Part shown: positions 52,874 through 61,983 of the stretch, piece by piece | How the letters are laid out: each line of letters begins with the position of its first letter | Numbering within the stretch: the stretch's first letter is position 1 | Source of the DNA: Acidobacteriota bacterium | GTDB taxonomy: Bacteria; Acidobacteriota; Terriglobia; Terriglobales; Acidobacteriaceae | Assembly: GCA_016196065.1 (NCBI GenBank) | Contig: JACPYL010000008.1 | Span: forward strand, 1-64,000 | Length of the DNA stretch: 64,000 bases | Direction: 5' to 3' | The notes under the pieces: generated by a model | Told to the model about the DNA's origin: nothing | Databases searched by the model: none | What the model saw: the letters and a program-made list of their open reading frames with translations, nothing else | Program-made: the position numbers and the translations under genes

Positions 52874-55800
52874 CTATTTCGCTGCCACCACTGCCAGCGG
52901 CGCATCGAGCGTGCCGATTTTCTGCGATCCGTGATCCATTACACCTAATCGCAGGATGTAGTCTCCGGGGGGCAACTCCAACTCTTGCGGCACTACTAGG
53001 CCAGACCGCAAAGCTGCCTCATAGTCAGCCATCGGCAGGGTCGCGTCCGTGGTGTTTGAGATCTGTCCCACCGGAGCGCCCTCCTTGCTGAATGCCACTG
53101 CGATGCAATCGATCACCGCACGCTTCCGGTGTTCCGCGGTGTCGGTGAATTCGATTCCTCGAATATCGATCGTGTACCTGATCCGTGTTTTCTTGTTTGT
53201 GCTGTCGGGTGGCAACACTTCTACCGTCAGCGGCACGACTGTCGACGGTGGGACCCCTGGCTGCATCGCGACAATCAGAGGATGTGTCTTCGGCGCCGCT
53301 CCCTCTGGCACTCCACTCGGGAAATAGCCGGGGCGATACGCCATCTTTACTCCCTTGCGATTCAGCTTCACCACGATCTTGCGGAACTGCTGCCCTTCCT
53401 CGCTCTTCGTGGGCGTATAGGCAATCGCATAATACGTGGCGCCATCCTCAATGGCTCGTCCGATCGCGGCGCGCACGTCATTACCGTTGAGCAGTTCTCC
53501 ACCCGTCTGATCCGCCATTTCCTGCATCGCGCTGTGTTCTTCATAGCGTGTGGCAGATTGCGTATTCATATTGTCCTTAAATGCTCCAGGATTCTCCGTC
53601 CCCGCGAAGCTTGCGCTCTCCGACGCTCCGACCCCCGGGTCCACGCCTCCCACCTGAATACCCCGGACGTCCATTGGGTAGACGGCAATGCGTGCTGTCG
53701 CCAGGGCTTTGGCCGCAGTCCGTAGGGCAGCAGGAAAATTAGGCGCGTTCTCCAGCCCGCTGGTTTGAGACGTGCCTCCAAGACTCAGTTGGGCCTGGTT
53801 CGTGGCGGCTGGATTCAGCCGTATGGGGAAACTCCCTGACAGCCAAATAAGATTCTTGCGGCCCGGATAACTGGAAACTGCTCGCGCCAGAGCGCTGAGC
53901 GCGTTGAGCGTACTGAACACACGCTCCGACGTGCGATCCGCCTCCATCGCAGTATTGCTCCGGTTACGCGCCTGAGCGCTTCCCAGGTCAATTCCTGAAG
54001 CGCTCAACGCTGTTGGGCTGATCTGGCTTGCCGGGGCACCCGGAGCGTTGATCGTCGGCGTGGCCACCCGGCCCACATCGTCCGCCGCGCCCTGAAACGA
54101 TTGGCGCTCCGCATCCGTCCTGAGCAGCAGAGATCTCTCGTTCATGATCTTCTCGGCCGCAGCCAACAGCGAGGCGGCGTCATCCGTGAAGCCCTGCACC
54201 ATTTGGAGTTTGTTCCCAAGGACGAACATCGCCAGAGTTCTACCCTTGGGGAGTTCCTTCAAGAACTTAATGGTCTGTTTGCGCGCATACGCCTGGTCCA
54301 TGACCGGAGTATTCCAAAGGTCCAAGAGCAAAATATTGAGAGGGCCCTCCGCCGTCACCGTGACCTGGTTGGTAAAGGTGTGCGGTGGGAGCGCGAGCGG
54401 AGCTACGGTTGCGGCGGCAGGTGTTGGATTCGTTCCCGGCGCATGTGACTCAAACGCGCGGATCTCCTGCGGCTTTCCGTCTTCGATGACCGTAAAATCC
54501 GACTGCTGCAAGCCCAGAACCGGACGCCCGTTAGAGTCCGTCACCGCCACATCCAATTGAACCAGCCGCGCCTGAGAGTGGAACGTTGCGGTCGGAGTCG
54601 TATCTGGACTTGGCGTAGACGGCGGCGGTGTTGTGCCGGCTGGCGCAGTCGCAGAGGCGACAATGGGACCAGTAACCTGGGATGTCGCGCTGATTGTCCC
54701 GGCCGGTGTGGTCGTTCCGGCCCCCGGCTGCGTGCTTCCTGCCGCAGCCGCCGAGGCCATGGCCGTCGCCGGTGTCGTTTTGGGAAACTTGGGCTGTTCC
54801 AGTGCCACCTGACGTATATCGTCGGCATTGGAAGCGGAATCGGAGATTTCCAACTCGTGCCGCTTGTTGAAACGGAGTTTCACCGAGTTGTAATACAGCC
54901 CGCTTCCTACGCCTTTGCTGTCCAACATCAGCTTGATCGCGGTGAAGCGAAAGTCCTGTACCGTGCTGCCTTTCGGCTTGATGCGCGTCCCCACCAGCAA
55001 GACATAGGGTGCCTTTCCCGAGCTTTGCAGTGAAGCCACCTTGATGCTGTACGCGAGCGCGAGCCCAAACCGGTAGTGACCCTTTTCATTTTCACCTGCC
55101 AGTGCATCCGCGAGTGCGTCCTGTCCGCCCTGCTGCAGAATCCGTTCATAGCGGAACAAGTCGTTGCCCGTGGTGAAGCGATCAATCTTCAACGACACCT
55201 CGAGCGGGCTGGAGGAAAATAGCCCAGCCGTGTCGACAAGCTTCCCGGCATAGGTACCAGGCTCGACCCAGGGCCGGTCGAGGTTGCGGTCCAAATACAG
55301 AACGTATACGGCTAGCAACCGGTAGGTGGCCTCGTAAGCATCCATGTCAAACCCGGTTGCAGTGACGTGACTCGGGATCGCTCCGCTTCTCTGCAACGTC
55401 GGCAGCATGTCTGGCCTAGCCGACTGAAGCGCGATTGCCGGAATGTGTTCGTGCTCAAAGGGCTTTGCATTCCCCCACAGATCCTCGTCCTTAGTCGCCA
55501 AAACGCCATTCTGGAGTGGCAGGTTGGAGGTGCTCGCATCCACTAGTGCTGGGGTCGGAAATTGCAGCGAGAACGCCGCCACCTGCAGCCAGTTAGCGAG
55601 CGTCTTGTCAGCCTGCGCAAGAGCATAGACGGGCGCAGTGTTCCCCAGATTGTCCAGGCTCACCATCGCCTTGATCGGTTTGCGCTGATCCTCCGTCAAT
55701 TGACTCAAGTACCAACTTGCACCGCGCAACCCGTGCTCGTGGCCGGTAAACGCGATGAGAATGAGGGTGAATCGGTGGTGCACCGGAGCAATCGACTCGG

Positions 55801-56146
55801 CCAGCAGTGGCAAGAGCGCCAGCGTTCCCCATTGGCCCGGAGACTTTGCGTCCTCGGCCGCGTAGTCCGAGGACGCACCCACCACAATCGTGCCTTCTTC
55901 CTCCCCCGGCATCAGGCAGATAAGGTTGGGAAACTCTTCCTTGGGAACTTCCTGCTCGATCACCTGCGGACATCCCGATTTCTTGAGCAGGTTGCGCAGC
56001 GTCTGAATGCGATCGCCTTCCGCGTCGCGAGCCAGTTTGAGGTGTTCCTGGATCAGGGGCCGGTCCACTCGCACATAGGTAATGCTGTCAGAGAAGCAGG
56101 GAGTCGCCAGAGCTGCCAGAATGAGAAATGACCAGAATGATTTCAT
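52874..56146 (-). CDS. Exported M28-like domain fused to acidobacterial VWFA domain
   Basis: The protein has 1090 residues with a signal peptide (FLILAALATPCFS). Residues about 20-340 follow the M28 peptidase/glutaminyl-cyclase fold, but the first metal His is Ser (GASSDY, 90-95) and the usual EE pair reads HE in FTGHEHGLRG (133-142). D165 (SLDNLG) and a later EHEHIPAIAL are kept. After a long middle region and a Thr/Pro/Ala linker, residues from about 555 form the VWFA-like domain of acidobacterial proteins (LVQLDVAVTDSNGRPVLGLQQSDFTVIEDG, YYAIAYTPT, YRPGYF). It is exported; the role is unknown. Confidence 0.8.
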   Translation of the reverse strand: MKSFWSFLILAALATPCFSDSITYVRVDRPLIQEHLKLARDAEGDRIQTLRNLLKKSGCPQVIEQEVPKEEFPNLICLMPGEEEGTIVVGASSDYAAEDAKSPGQWGTLALLPLLAESIAPVHHRFTLILIAFTGHEHGLRGASWYLSQLTEDQRKPIKAMVSLDNLGNTAPVYALAQADKTLANWLQVAAFSLQFPTPALVDASTSNLPLQNGVLATKDEDLWGNAKPFEHEHIPAIALQSARPDMLPTLQRSGAIPSHVTATGFDMDAYEATYRLLAVYVLYLDRNLDRPWVEPGTYAGKLVDTAGLFSSSPLEVSLKIDRFTTGNDLFRYERILQQGGQDALADALAGENEKGHYRFGLALAYSIKVASLQSSGKAPYVLLVGTRIKPKGSTVQDFRFTAIKLMLDSKGVGSGLYYNSVKLRFNKRHELEISDSASNADDIRQVALEQPKFPKTTPATAMASAAAAGSTQPGAGTTTPAGTISATSQVTGPIVASATAPAGTTPPPSTPSPDTTPTATFHSQARLVQLDVAVTDSNGRPVLGLQQSDFTVIEDGKPQEIRAFESHAPGTNPTPAAATVAPLALPPHTFTNQVTVTAEGPLNILLLDLWNTPVMDQAYARKQTIKFLKELPKGRTLAMFVLGNKLQMVQGFTDDAASLLAAAEKIMNERSLLLRTDAERQSFQGAADDVGRVATPTINAPGAPASQISPTALSASGIDLGSAQARNRSNTAMEADRTSERVFSTLNALSALARAVSSYPGRKNLIWLSGSFPIRLNPAATNQAQLSLGGTSQTSGLENAPNFPAALRTAAKALATARIAVYPMDVRGIQVGGVDPGVGASESASFAGTENPGAFKDNMNTQSATRYEEHSAMQEMADQTGGELLNGNDVRAAIGRAIEDGATYYAIAYTPTKSEEGQQFRKIVVKLNRKGVKMAYRPGYFPSGVPEGAAPKTHPLIVAMQPGVPPSTVVPLTVEVLPPDSTNKKTRIRYTIDIRGIEFTDTAEHRKRAVIDCIAVAFSKEGAPVGQISNTTDATLPMADYEAALRSGLVVPQELELPPGDYILRLGVMDHGSQKIGTLDAPLAVVAAK

Positions 56147-56273
56147 AGGAGTAACCACGTACCCGGAAGAGTAGCACCGCCGGCACAACCTTGAAACGCC
56201 AAACTGCGCTGTAATCGCCTGCTCAGGACGCCATTTGATACACTGCCACGACAAAGGCATCCCTCACGACCTT

Positions 56274-57419
56274 ATGACCCATCCCGCGAATCGAATGATT
56301 GCACGAGTCCTGAGAACCACTTACTTGTCAATGCTAGTGATCGCTCTGCACACGATCCTCGCAAGTGCTCAATCCTCAGCGGAACCACCCAAGACGGCCG
56401 AGCAGGCTTTCAAGAATATCCAGACACTGAAGGGGATTCCGGCCAACCAATTCATACCGACCATGCAATTCATCTCCGCCTCCCTCGGAGTCGAATGCGA
56501 ATTCTGTCACGTCGAGGGCGCATTCGATAAGGACGACAAGAAAACCAAACAGACGGCGCGCAAAATGATGGAGATGGTGTTCTCCATCAACAAGGGCAGT
56601 TTCGACGGTCATCGCGACGTGACGTGTTATTCGTGTCACCACGGAAATTCGCATCCCGTGTCGATTCCGGTGATACCGACAACCGCGGAGGCCGCTGCTC
56701 TCAGCGCAACGCCAAAAAAAGAAGTTCATTCTGAAGAGCCGGGAAACAACTCCAGCGCCGTGGTTGACCCCATCCTCGAAAAGTACATTGCCGCGATCGG
56801 TGGACCTGCTGCCCTGCAAAAGGTTTCCAGTCGTGTCCTTAAAGGATCGGTGGACCTCGCAGGCAAGGAGTTCCCGATCGATATCTATGCACAGCAGCCG
56901 GACAAACGCGTCTCCATCATGCATCTACAGAACGGAGACAGCGTCACCGCCTACAACGGAACCGTGGGTTGGCTCAGTGCGCCGGGTCGTCCGACGCAGT
57001 GGATGAGTGCAGCGGAAGCAGACGGGGCTCGCCTCGATGCCGACCTCTACCTCCCCTCGCGCTTAAAACAGATTTTCAGCGAACTGCGTGCGCTGCCAAC
57101 CGAGAAGATCGATGGACACGACATGAACGTATTGCAGGGAATTCGTGAGGGCAAACCTCCGTTGATCTTGTACTTCGACCAGGAATCTGGACTGCTGGTT
57201 CGCATGGTTCGCTACGTGGACACCGCTCTGGGACTCAACCCCACGGAGATTGACTATGCGGACTATCGCGATTCAGGCGGAGTGAAGATTCCCTACCGCT
57301 GGACGGTAGCCCGTCCGCGCGGACGTTTCACAATCCAAGCCGAGCAGGTTCAGCAAAACGTTCCCATCGACGACCAGAAATTCGTGGCGCCCGCGCCCCA
57401 GCCTTCTGACCGTCATTGA
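56274..57419 (+). CDS. Exported diheme cytochrome c, photosynthetic reaction-centre-subunit type
   Basis: The protein has 381 residues with a signal peptide (LSMLVIALHTILASAQ). The N-terminal 100 residues match the small acidobacterial reaction-centre-cytochrome-like domain: NIQTLKGIPANQFIPTMQFISASLGVECEFCHVEGAF, then TCYSCHHG. The two heme sites are C75-H79 and C118-H122. The C-terminal part of about 220 residues (DPILEKYIAAIGGPAALQKVSSRVLKGSVDL) resembles an outer-membrane lipoprotein-sorting-type domain. No phototrophy genes accompany it. It is convergent with the next gene, seven bases apart. Confidence 0.82.
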   Translation: MTHPANRMIARVLRTTYLSMLVIALHTILASAQSSAEPPKTAEQAFKNIQTLKGIPANQFIPTMQFISASLGVECEFCHVEGAFDKDDKKTKQTARKMMEMVFSINKGSFDGHRDVTCYSCHHGNSHPVSIPVIPTTAEAAALSATPKKEVHSEEPGNNSSAVVDPILEKYIAAIGGPAALQKVSSRVLKGSVDLAGKEFPIDIYAQQPDKRVSIMHLQNGDSVTAYNGTVGWLSAPGRPTQWMSAAEADGARLDADLYLPSRLKQIFSELRALPTEKIDGHDMNVLQGIREGKPPLILYFDQESGLLVRMVRYVDTALGLNPTEIDYADYRDSGGVKIPYRWTVARPRGRFTIQAEQVQQNVPIDDQKFVAPAPQPSDRH

Positions 57420-57426
57420 TCACTTG

Positions 57427-58113
57427 TTAGTGAGGTAGGCCGCCGGCCGTAGGTGCACTGATCCCGCCGTTGGTGTCGTGGGTTGCGGTCGTGTGGTCCA
57501 GCCCTGCGGCCATTCTTTCAGCCACGGTCATCGATCCACCTCCTTGCTGCTTCCCTGCCAGGTTTCTCCAGAAGATGTATTGCGCCTGGGCCTCGACCAT
57601 CTCTTTCGGAGTTACATCGAAATCCGTCCTCACCGCGTCGTGCTTCACATCGTACTTGTCGACCAAATCCCTTTCCTGGTCCGCGTCTCCATTTTTCTTG
57701 TTGAGGAAATGCCGGTAAATATAATCCTCGACCTTCGAGTATTGTTTCTTTGCATTCTCCGCGATCTTCTTCCAGTCGGCGTGCCTCTCGTCTGCAATCT
57801 GCCAGACATTCTTCCCTGCTTTCAAATCCGATTCGATCTGAATAGGGCTCAGTCCGCCGGCAATCAATTGATGCGCGACAAAAAAGGACCCGTAGTCCAG
57901 GCCGATTCTGCATCGTTCCTTCACCATCTGCGGCCGGGATAACTTCAGAGTGTCGGCGATGGCCATGCTGACCATCTGACGTCCGGTCTTATCGGTTGCC
58001 ATGGCGGCAATCTTCCTGACCTGTTTCTCTGCTTTCTGGCGATCGTCAGACTGGGCGGCCTGCGTGTATGCAAGCAAAATCAGCAGGGATAAATACCATG
58101 CAAAACGACTCAT
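57427..58113 (-). CDS. Exported protein, paralogue of the divergent neighbour
   Basis: The 228-residue protein has a signal peptide (AWYLSLLILLAYTQAAQS). It shares clear sequence with the gene at 58334: MATDxxGRxxVSxxIAD, YGxxxVAHxLIxGG, KAGKxVxQIAxxxHADWKxIAxxAKK and ExxxYxHFL. I know no named family. The mature protein is helical and charged, with one cysteine. The two copies are divergent, 220 bases apart, so one control region may serve both. GGGGGTG precedes the ATG. Confidence 0.7.
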   Translation of the reverse strand: MSRFAWYLSLLILLAYTQAAQSDDRQKAEKQVRKIAAMATDKTGRQMVSMAIADTLKLSRPQMVKERCRIGLDYGSFFVAHQLIAGGLSPIQIESDLKAGKNVWQIADERHADWKKIAENAKKQYSKVEDYIYRHFLNKKNGDADQERDLVDKYDVKHDAVRTDFDVTPKEMVEAQAQYIFWRNLAGKQQGGGSMTVAERMAAGLDHTTATHDTNGGISAPTAGGLPH

Positions 58114-58333
58114 ATGCACCCCCGAGCCATCCCCTTCAATGCTGGAATTGTATCGAAAGCCGTCTCGACTGGACAGCGCAATGCTGACTAGTCTCCGGGG
58201 GCGAAATGCGCGCCTGGCAACAGCGAATGGCTGCCGCCCGATGCTTGCCTTATCATGCTAAAGTGGTGTGGTTTCGCCCGGCTTTCTCAACTCAAAGTGT
58301 TCTTCAAGCAAGTCACTTTTGGAGAATGTAGTC

Positions 58334-58990
58334 ATGAAGGGATTTCGCTTTTCACTGCTCACACTACTCGCACTCACCCTTGCCATCCCCGCTGTCGCCG
58401 ACGATGAGGACAAAGCACTGAAACAACTCCACAAGCTAACGGCGATGGCCACCGACGCTATCGGTCGCCGTGTAGTCAGTGCCACAATCGCCGATGCAAT
58501 TCCAGCCAAACGCTCGGACCTTGTACTGGAACGCCGGACCATGAACATCAACTACGGCGACCTTTACGTCGCCCACGTGCTGATCAAAGGCGGCGCCAAG
58601 ATGGAGGACATTGCTGCTCAGATGAAGGCGGGAAAGACCGTCCCCCAGATTGCCTCCGATCAGCACGCTGACTGGAAACAAATTGCTGCGGATGCCAAGA
58701 AATTGAATTCGCAGATGGAAGACAGCCTTTACAAACACTTTCTTGATGGCAAGCCCCTCACAAAACGTGATACCGAAGAGAACTACGATCCCATGATCGA
58801 CGGAGTGGCGGCGGACAATGACATCTCGAAAGCGGATATCGCCGACGCCGAACACACTTACCTGACCTGGCGCGATCGCGCAGAACAAAAGAAAGGCTCC
58901 AGCCTGGACGCATCGAGCGAGAAAGCTGCGCAAGGTACACGCGGCGATCCAGTCCGCTCCAAGGCTGGCAAACTTGCTCCACCCCCTTAG
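58334..58990 (+). CDS. Exported protein, paralogue of the divergent neighbour
   Basis: The 218-residue protein starts at an ATG preceded by GGAGAA, with signal peptide FRFSLLTLLALTLAIPAVA. Shared blocks with the gene at 57427 include MATDAIGRRVVS, NYGDLYVAHVLIKGG, MKAGKTVPQIASDQHADWKQIA and SLYKHFLDG. The C-terminal 40 residues are low-complexity and differ between copies. No catalytic motif is recognised. It is convergent with the seven-heme cytochrome gene, 14 bases apart. Confidence 0.7.
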   Translation: MKGFRFSLLTLLALTLAIPAVADDEDKALKQLHKLTAMATDAIGRRVVSATIADAIPAKRSDLVLERRTMNINYGDLYVAHVLIKGGAKMEDIAAQMKAGKTVPQIASDQHADWKQIAADAKKLNSQMEDSLYKHFLDGKPLTKRDTEENYDPMIDGVAADNDISKADIADAEHTYLTWRDRAEQKKGSSLDASSEKAAQGTRGDPVRSKAGKLAPPP

Positions 58991-59004
58991 AGTCGAGCGC
59001 AGTT

Positions 59005-60180
59005 CTATTTAGGAATCGATTCGTTGGCACGCACCACGCGAATCTGGTGGTCGGTAAACTTCACCGGAATATCGACTACCTTCTCTTTTGGCATGTGGCA
59101 GGTCACGCATTCCTTTCGAGCCGTCGGGCACGCGGCTCCCGGATGATCAGCCGTGGTCTTCGCTCCCACGACATTCACATGACAACTCAGGCAACGCTGA
59201 TCGTAGGCCGCCGCCTCGCGTTCCAGCGGTTGATGAGGATCGTGGCACGCCACGCACTTCAATCGCACATCCCCATTCCCCCAGCATCGGCTGTTCTGCA
59301 ATCGATAAGGAGGAAATCGCAAGGATGTCATTCCGGTGGATCCGCTCAGCGTTACGTCCCACCATGTGCGATGGCATGATCCGCAAAAGTCCACCGAGTC
59401 AACCGTGCTGAGATGGCGAGGATTCAGGATCATCGTCGTCCCCATCTCTGCCAGGCCCGACTTCACCGCCGCGACGTGATCCGCCCCCGGCCCGTGACAA
59501 GCCTCGCAAGTCACACCCGGGATCGAACGCTGGGGATCGAACTTGTCGTTCGTGGTCGCGGCCGTATTGTGGCAGTCAAAGCATCCCCGAAGTTCACTAT
59601 CCAGAAGATGCCTGCCCACCGCCTTGTCGAACGATTCCGGCACCGAATGCAGAGTGTCGACCGTGAAATCCCAGACTCCCGCCTCCGGATAATACGTAAG
59701 CGGCGCCATGAAGATTCCGCCGTTCCTCTCGAACAAAAACGACTGCCCCATCCGAATGCCGAATGCCCATTGCAGGGGAGTTGAATAGGAAGTCATGCCG
59801 TCCGTGACGGAAAAGGTCGCCGCGTCACCTTTTCGCGTCGCCTGGTACGTATAAGGACCAAGTTTGTAGTTCAGCGGATGCTGCAGGAGATGATCGGATC
59901 CGCCGGCTAATGTTGCCGTTTGCGCCATCGCATTTTTCTTCTGCGAGGCAGCCAACCCGGAGTGGCATTGCGCACACGCCGCACTCCCCAGGAAAGCGCT
60001 TGGCGGAAATGTGCCTTTCGTCGGCCACCATCCGCTTTTGCGGACCCGGTCCTCGGTCGCCATCTGATCCGCGATCGTTGCCGGATGAGACTGCGGGGGA
60101 GACTGGCTGGTAAGCAGCCGGCATCCGATCACGATCACGAACGTGATCTTCGCGACGAATTGGAAGGCGCACTTCACCAC
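59005..60180 (-). CDS. Exported seven-heme cytochrome c (c554/multiheme type)
   Basis: The 391-residue protein has an N-terminal hydrophobic leader and seven CxxCH heme sites: CAQCH (69), CFDCH (200), CEACH (225), CGSCH (266), CVACH (309), CLSCH (330) and CVTCH (358). The layout, with FLGSAACAQCHSG first and paired sites later, resembles cytochrome c554-like carriers. Its ATG overlaps the stop of the CRTAC1 gene upstream by seven bases, so both are made from one transcript. It probably moves electrons in the periplasm; its donor and acceptor are unknown. Confidence 0.9.
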   Translation of the reverse strand: MVKCAFQFVAKITFVIVIGCRLLTSQSPPQSHPATIADQMATEDRVRKSGWWPTKGTFPPSAFLGSAACAQCHSGLAASQKKNAMAQTATLAGGSDHLLQHPLNYKLGPYTYQATRKGDAATFSVTDGMTSYSTPLQWAFGIRMGQSFLFERNGGIFMAPLTYYPEAGVWDFTVDTLHSVPESFDKAVGRHLLDSELRGCFDCHNTAATTNDKFDPQRSIPGVTCEACHGPGADHVAAVKSGLAEMGTTMILNPRHLSTVDSVDFCGSCHRTWWDVTLSGSTGMTSLRFPPYRLQNSRCWGNGDVRLKCVACHDPHQPLEREAAAYDQRCLSCHVNVVGAKTTADHPGAACPTARKECVTCHMPKEKVVDIPVKFTDHQIRVVRANESIPK

Positions 60181-61961
60181 TGCGATCGCTGGCCGGAAAT
60201 GGCTGGACTGGGCGGCACCGGGCGCGGTCGGGTCTGCTCCGGAGCAACAATCCCTTCGCCTTCTTTCACCACATAAATACGATCCGCAGCCAGATTGCTG
60301 ACCGTCTGGTTCCCGCCCCCGGGCCAGCGAATCTCCACACGGTCCACCTTGTCCGCGGACCCCACCCCGAAGTGCACTCGCAAATCATTCTGGGACAGAT
60401 AACTGCTACCGCTGCGGACTTCATCGACCTGCACGAGCGCTCCACTCACCACTTTTACTTTCGCTCCCAGAGCCAGGCGGTTACTCTTTACTCCGATCAA
60501 CTGCAAGGTAATCCAGTGGCTGGTACTACCTTCGTTGTGCAGGACCATCGGAGAGCCATCGATATTCTCCACCACCACGTCGATCCGTCCATCATTGTCG
60601 AGGTCCCCGAACGCCGCTCCCCGGCTCGCTTGCGGGATCTTCACCGCATCCCCTAACGCATTGCTGACATCGGCAAATGTCCCGTCCTTCTTGTTGAGGA
60701 ACACCAGTTTCCTTTGCCGGTATTTCCCACCCGACGCCAAAGCGTCCACCTGCGGGTACACATGTCCGTCGACGACAAATAGGTCGGCCCAGCCATCATT
60801 GTCGAAATCGACGCATCCCGTTCCCCACCCCATGAACGGAATCGATACCTGGGCAATGCCCGCCGGATACGCGACATCCGTGAATGCCATGTCACCGTCG
60901 TTGCGATAGAGTGAATTGCTCTGATCCTCAAAGTTCGTCATGTGGATCGAAAAGCGTCCACTGTGATTGAAGTCGCACACCGCCACTCCCATGCCAGCCG
61001 TCTCGCCGCCATCGCTGCTCACGGCGGTGCCTGAAATGTAGCTCACATCGGTGAAGTGACCGTTGCCGTCATTCCGGTAGAGATAACTGGGTGTGGAGTC
61101 ATCCGCGATAAAAAGATCGGGCTTCCCGTCATCATTGAAATCGCTCCACACCAGGCCCAGGCCGTAGTAGCCGGAAGCATCATCCAGTCCCGCAGCCTTG
61201 GAAACGTCCGTGAAGGTGCCATCTCCATTGTTGTGATACAGGCTGTCTCCCAAGCCCTTCATACCCCGTGGACCGCATTGCACGGGGATCCCGCGAAAGC
61301 GGCACGTGACTCCCACGCCGAATTGCGGCAGATTCTTGAGATCGAATTCCACATAACGCGACACCATCAAGTCTGCGAAGCCGTCGCCGTCGTAGTCTGC
61401 AAACGCCGCGCCCGCTGACCAGCGTGGATCCGTCAGGTGAGCTTGTTTCGTTACATCCGCAAACGTCCCATCCCCATTGTTGCGAAACAGCACGATCCCT
61501 TCTTCGCAAGTGATCAGCATGTCGGGCCAGCCGTCATTGTTGTAGTCGCCGACTGCGCCACCCATCGCCCAGCATGGATATCCCACGCCCGCCTTGTCCG
61601 TGACGTCGGTAAAGGTCCCGTCATGGTTGTTGCGGTAGAGCGCGCTCTTCGCCTTTTGCCCTTGCAGCGCCATCTCGACGCTGGGCGCATTCGTGAAATA
61701 GATGTCGAGCCAGCCATCGCCGTCGTAGTCGAGTAAAAGCACGCCCCCAACCATCGATTCGATCAAATACTTCTTCTCGGGAACAACCGTATGCTGAAAA
61801 AGAATTCCCGCGCTGGCGGTGATGTCAGAAAAACGGAAGGCAGGAGTGATTGCAGGCTTATCAACCCCAATTCCAGAGGGTTTTTGTGCGATCGCCACGG
61901 TGCAGGCGCAGCCCACAAAGAGCAAAACACAACTCACCATGTGTCGCACCCGCATACACAT
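60174..61961 (-). CDS. Exported CRTAC1-type protein (FG-GAP repeats plus ASPIC/UnbV)
   Basis: The protein has about 595 residues. A signal peptide (VSCVLLFVGCACTVAIAQ) is followed by many calcium-loop FG-GAP units (LLDYDGDGWLDIYF, VGDYNNDGWPDMLI, FADYDGDGFADLMV, WSDFNDDGKPDLFI, FDNDGWADLFVVDGH), forming an integrin-like propeller. An ASPIC/UnbV domain follows (SSYLSQNDLRVHFGVG, VEIRWPGGG). A conserved Cys pair sits in CRFRGIPVQCGP. Starts at 61955 or 61940 are also possible. It overlaps the seven-heme cytochrome gene and is divergent from a paralogue. Confidence 0.88.
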   Translation of the reverse strand: MCMRVRHMVSCVLLFVGCACTVAIAQKPSGIGVDKPAITPAFRFSDITASAGILFQHTVVPEKKYLIESMVGGVLLLDYDGDGWLDIYFTNAPSVEMALQGQKAKSALYRNNHDGTFTDVTDKAGVGYPCWAMGGAVGDYNNDGWPDMLITCEEGIVLFRNNGDGTFADVTKQAHLTDPRWSAGAAFADYDGDGFADLMVSRYVEFDLKNLPQFGVGVTCRFRGIPVQCGPRGMKGLGDSLYHNNGDGTFTDVSKAAGLDDASGYYGLGLVWSDFNDDGKPDLFIADDSTPSYLYRNDGNGHFTDVSYISGTAVSSDGGETAGMGVAVCDFNHSGRFSIHMTNFEDQSNSLYRNDGDMAFTDVAYPAGIAQVSIPFMGWGTGCVDFDNDGWADLFVVDGHVYPQVDALASGGKYRQRKLVFLNKKDGTFADVSNALGDAVKIPQASRGAAFGDLDNDGRIDVVVENIDGSPMVLHNEGSTSHWITLQLIGVKSNRLALGAKVKVVSGALVQVDEVRSGSSYLSQNDLRVHFGVGSADKVDRVEIRWPGGGNQTVSNLAADRIYVVKEGEGIVAPEQTRPRPVPPSPAISGQRSQW

Positions 61962-61983
61962 TTTGCTAGAATACACGAATCTC
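61962..61983. promoter_or_regulatory. 22-base divergent gap between CRTAC1 paralogues
   Basis: The gap contains TAGAAT (61967-61972) preceded by TG, an extended -10 for the + gene. The reverse strand reads TATTCT in the same place. If used, the + transcript would begin only a few bases before its ATG. The - strand start could also lie further in (61940), which would widen the gap. Confidence 0.35.
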
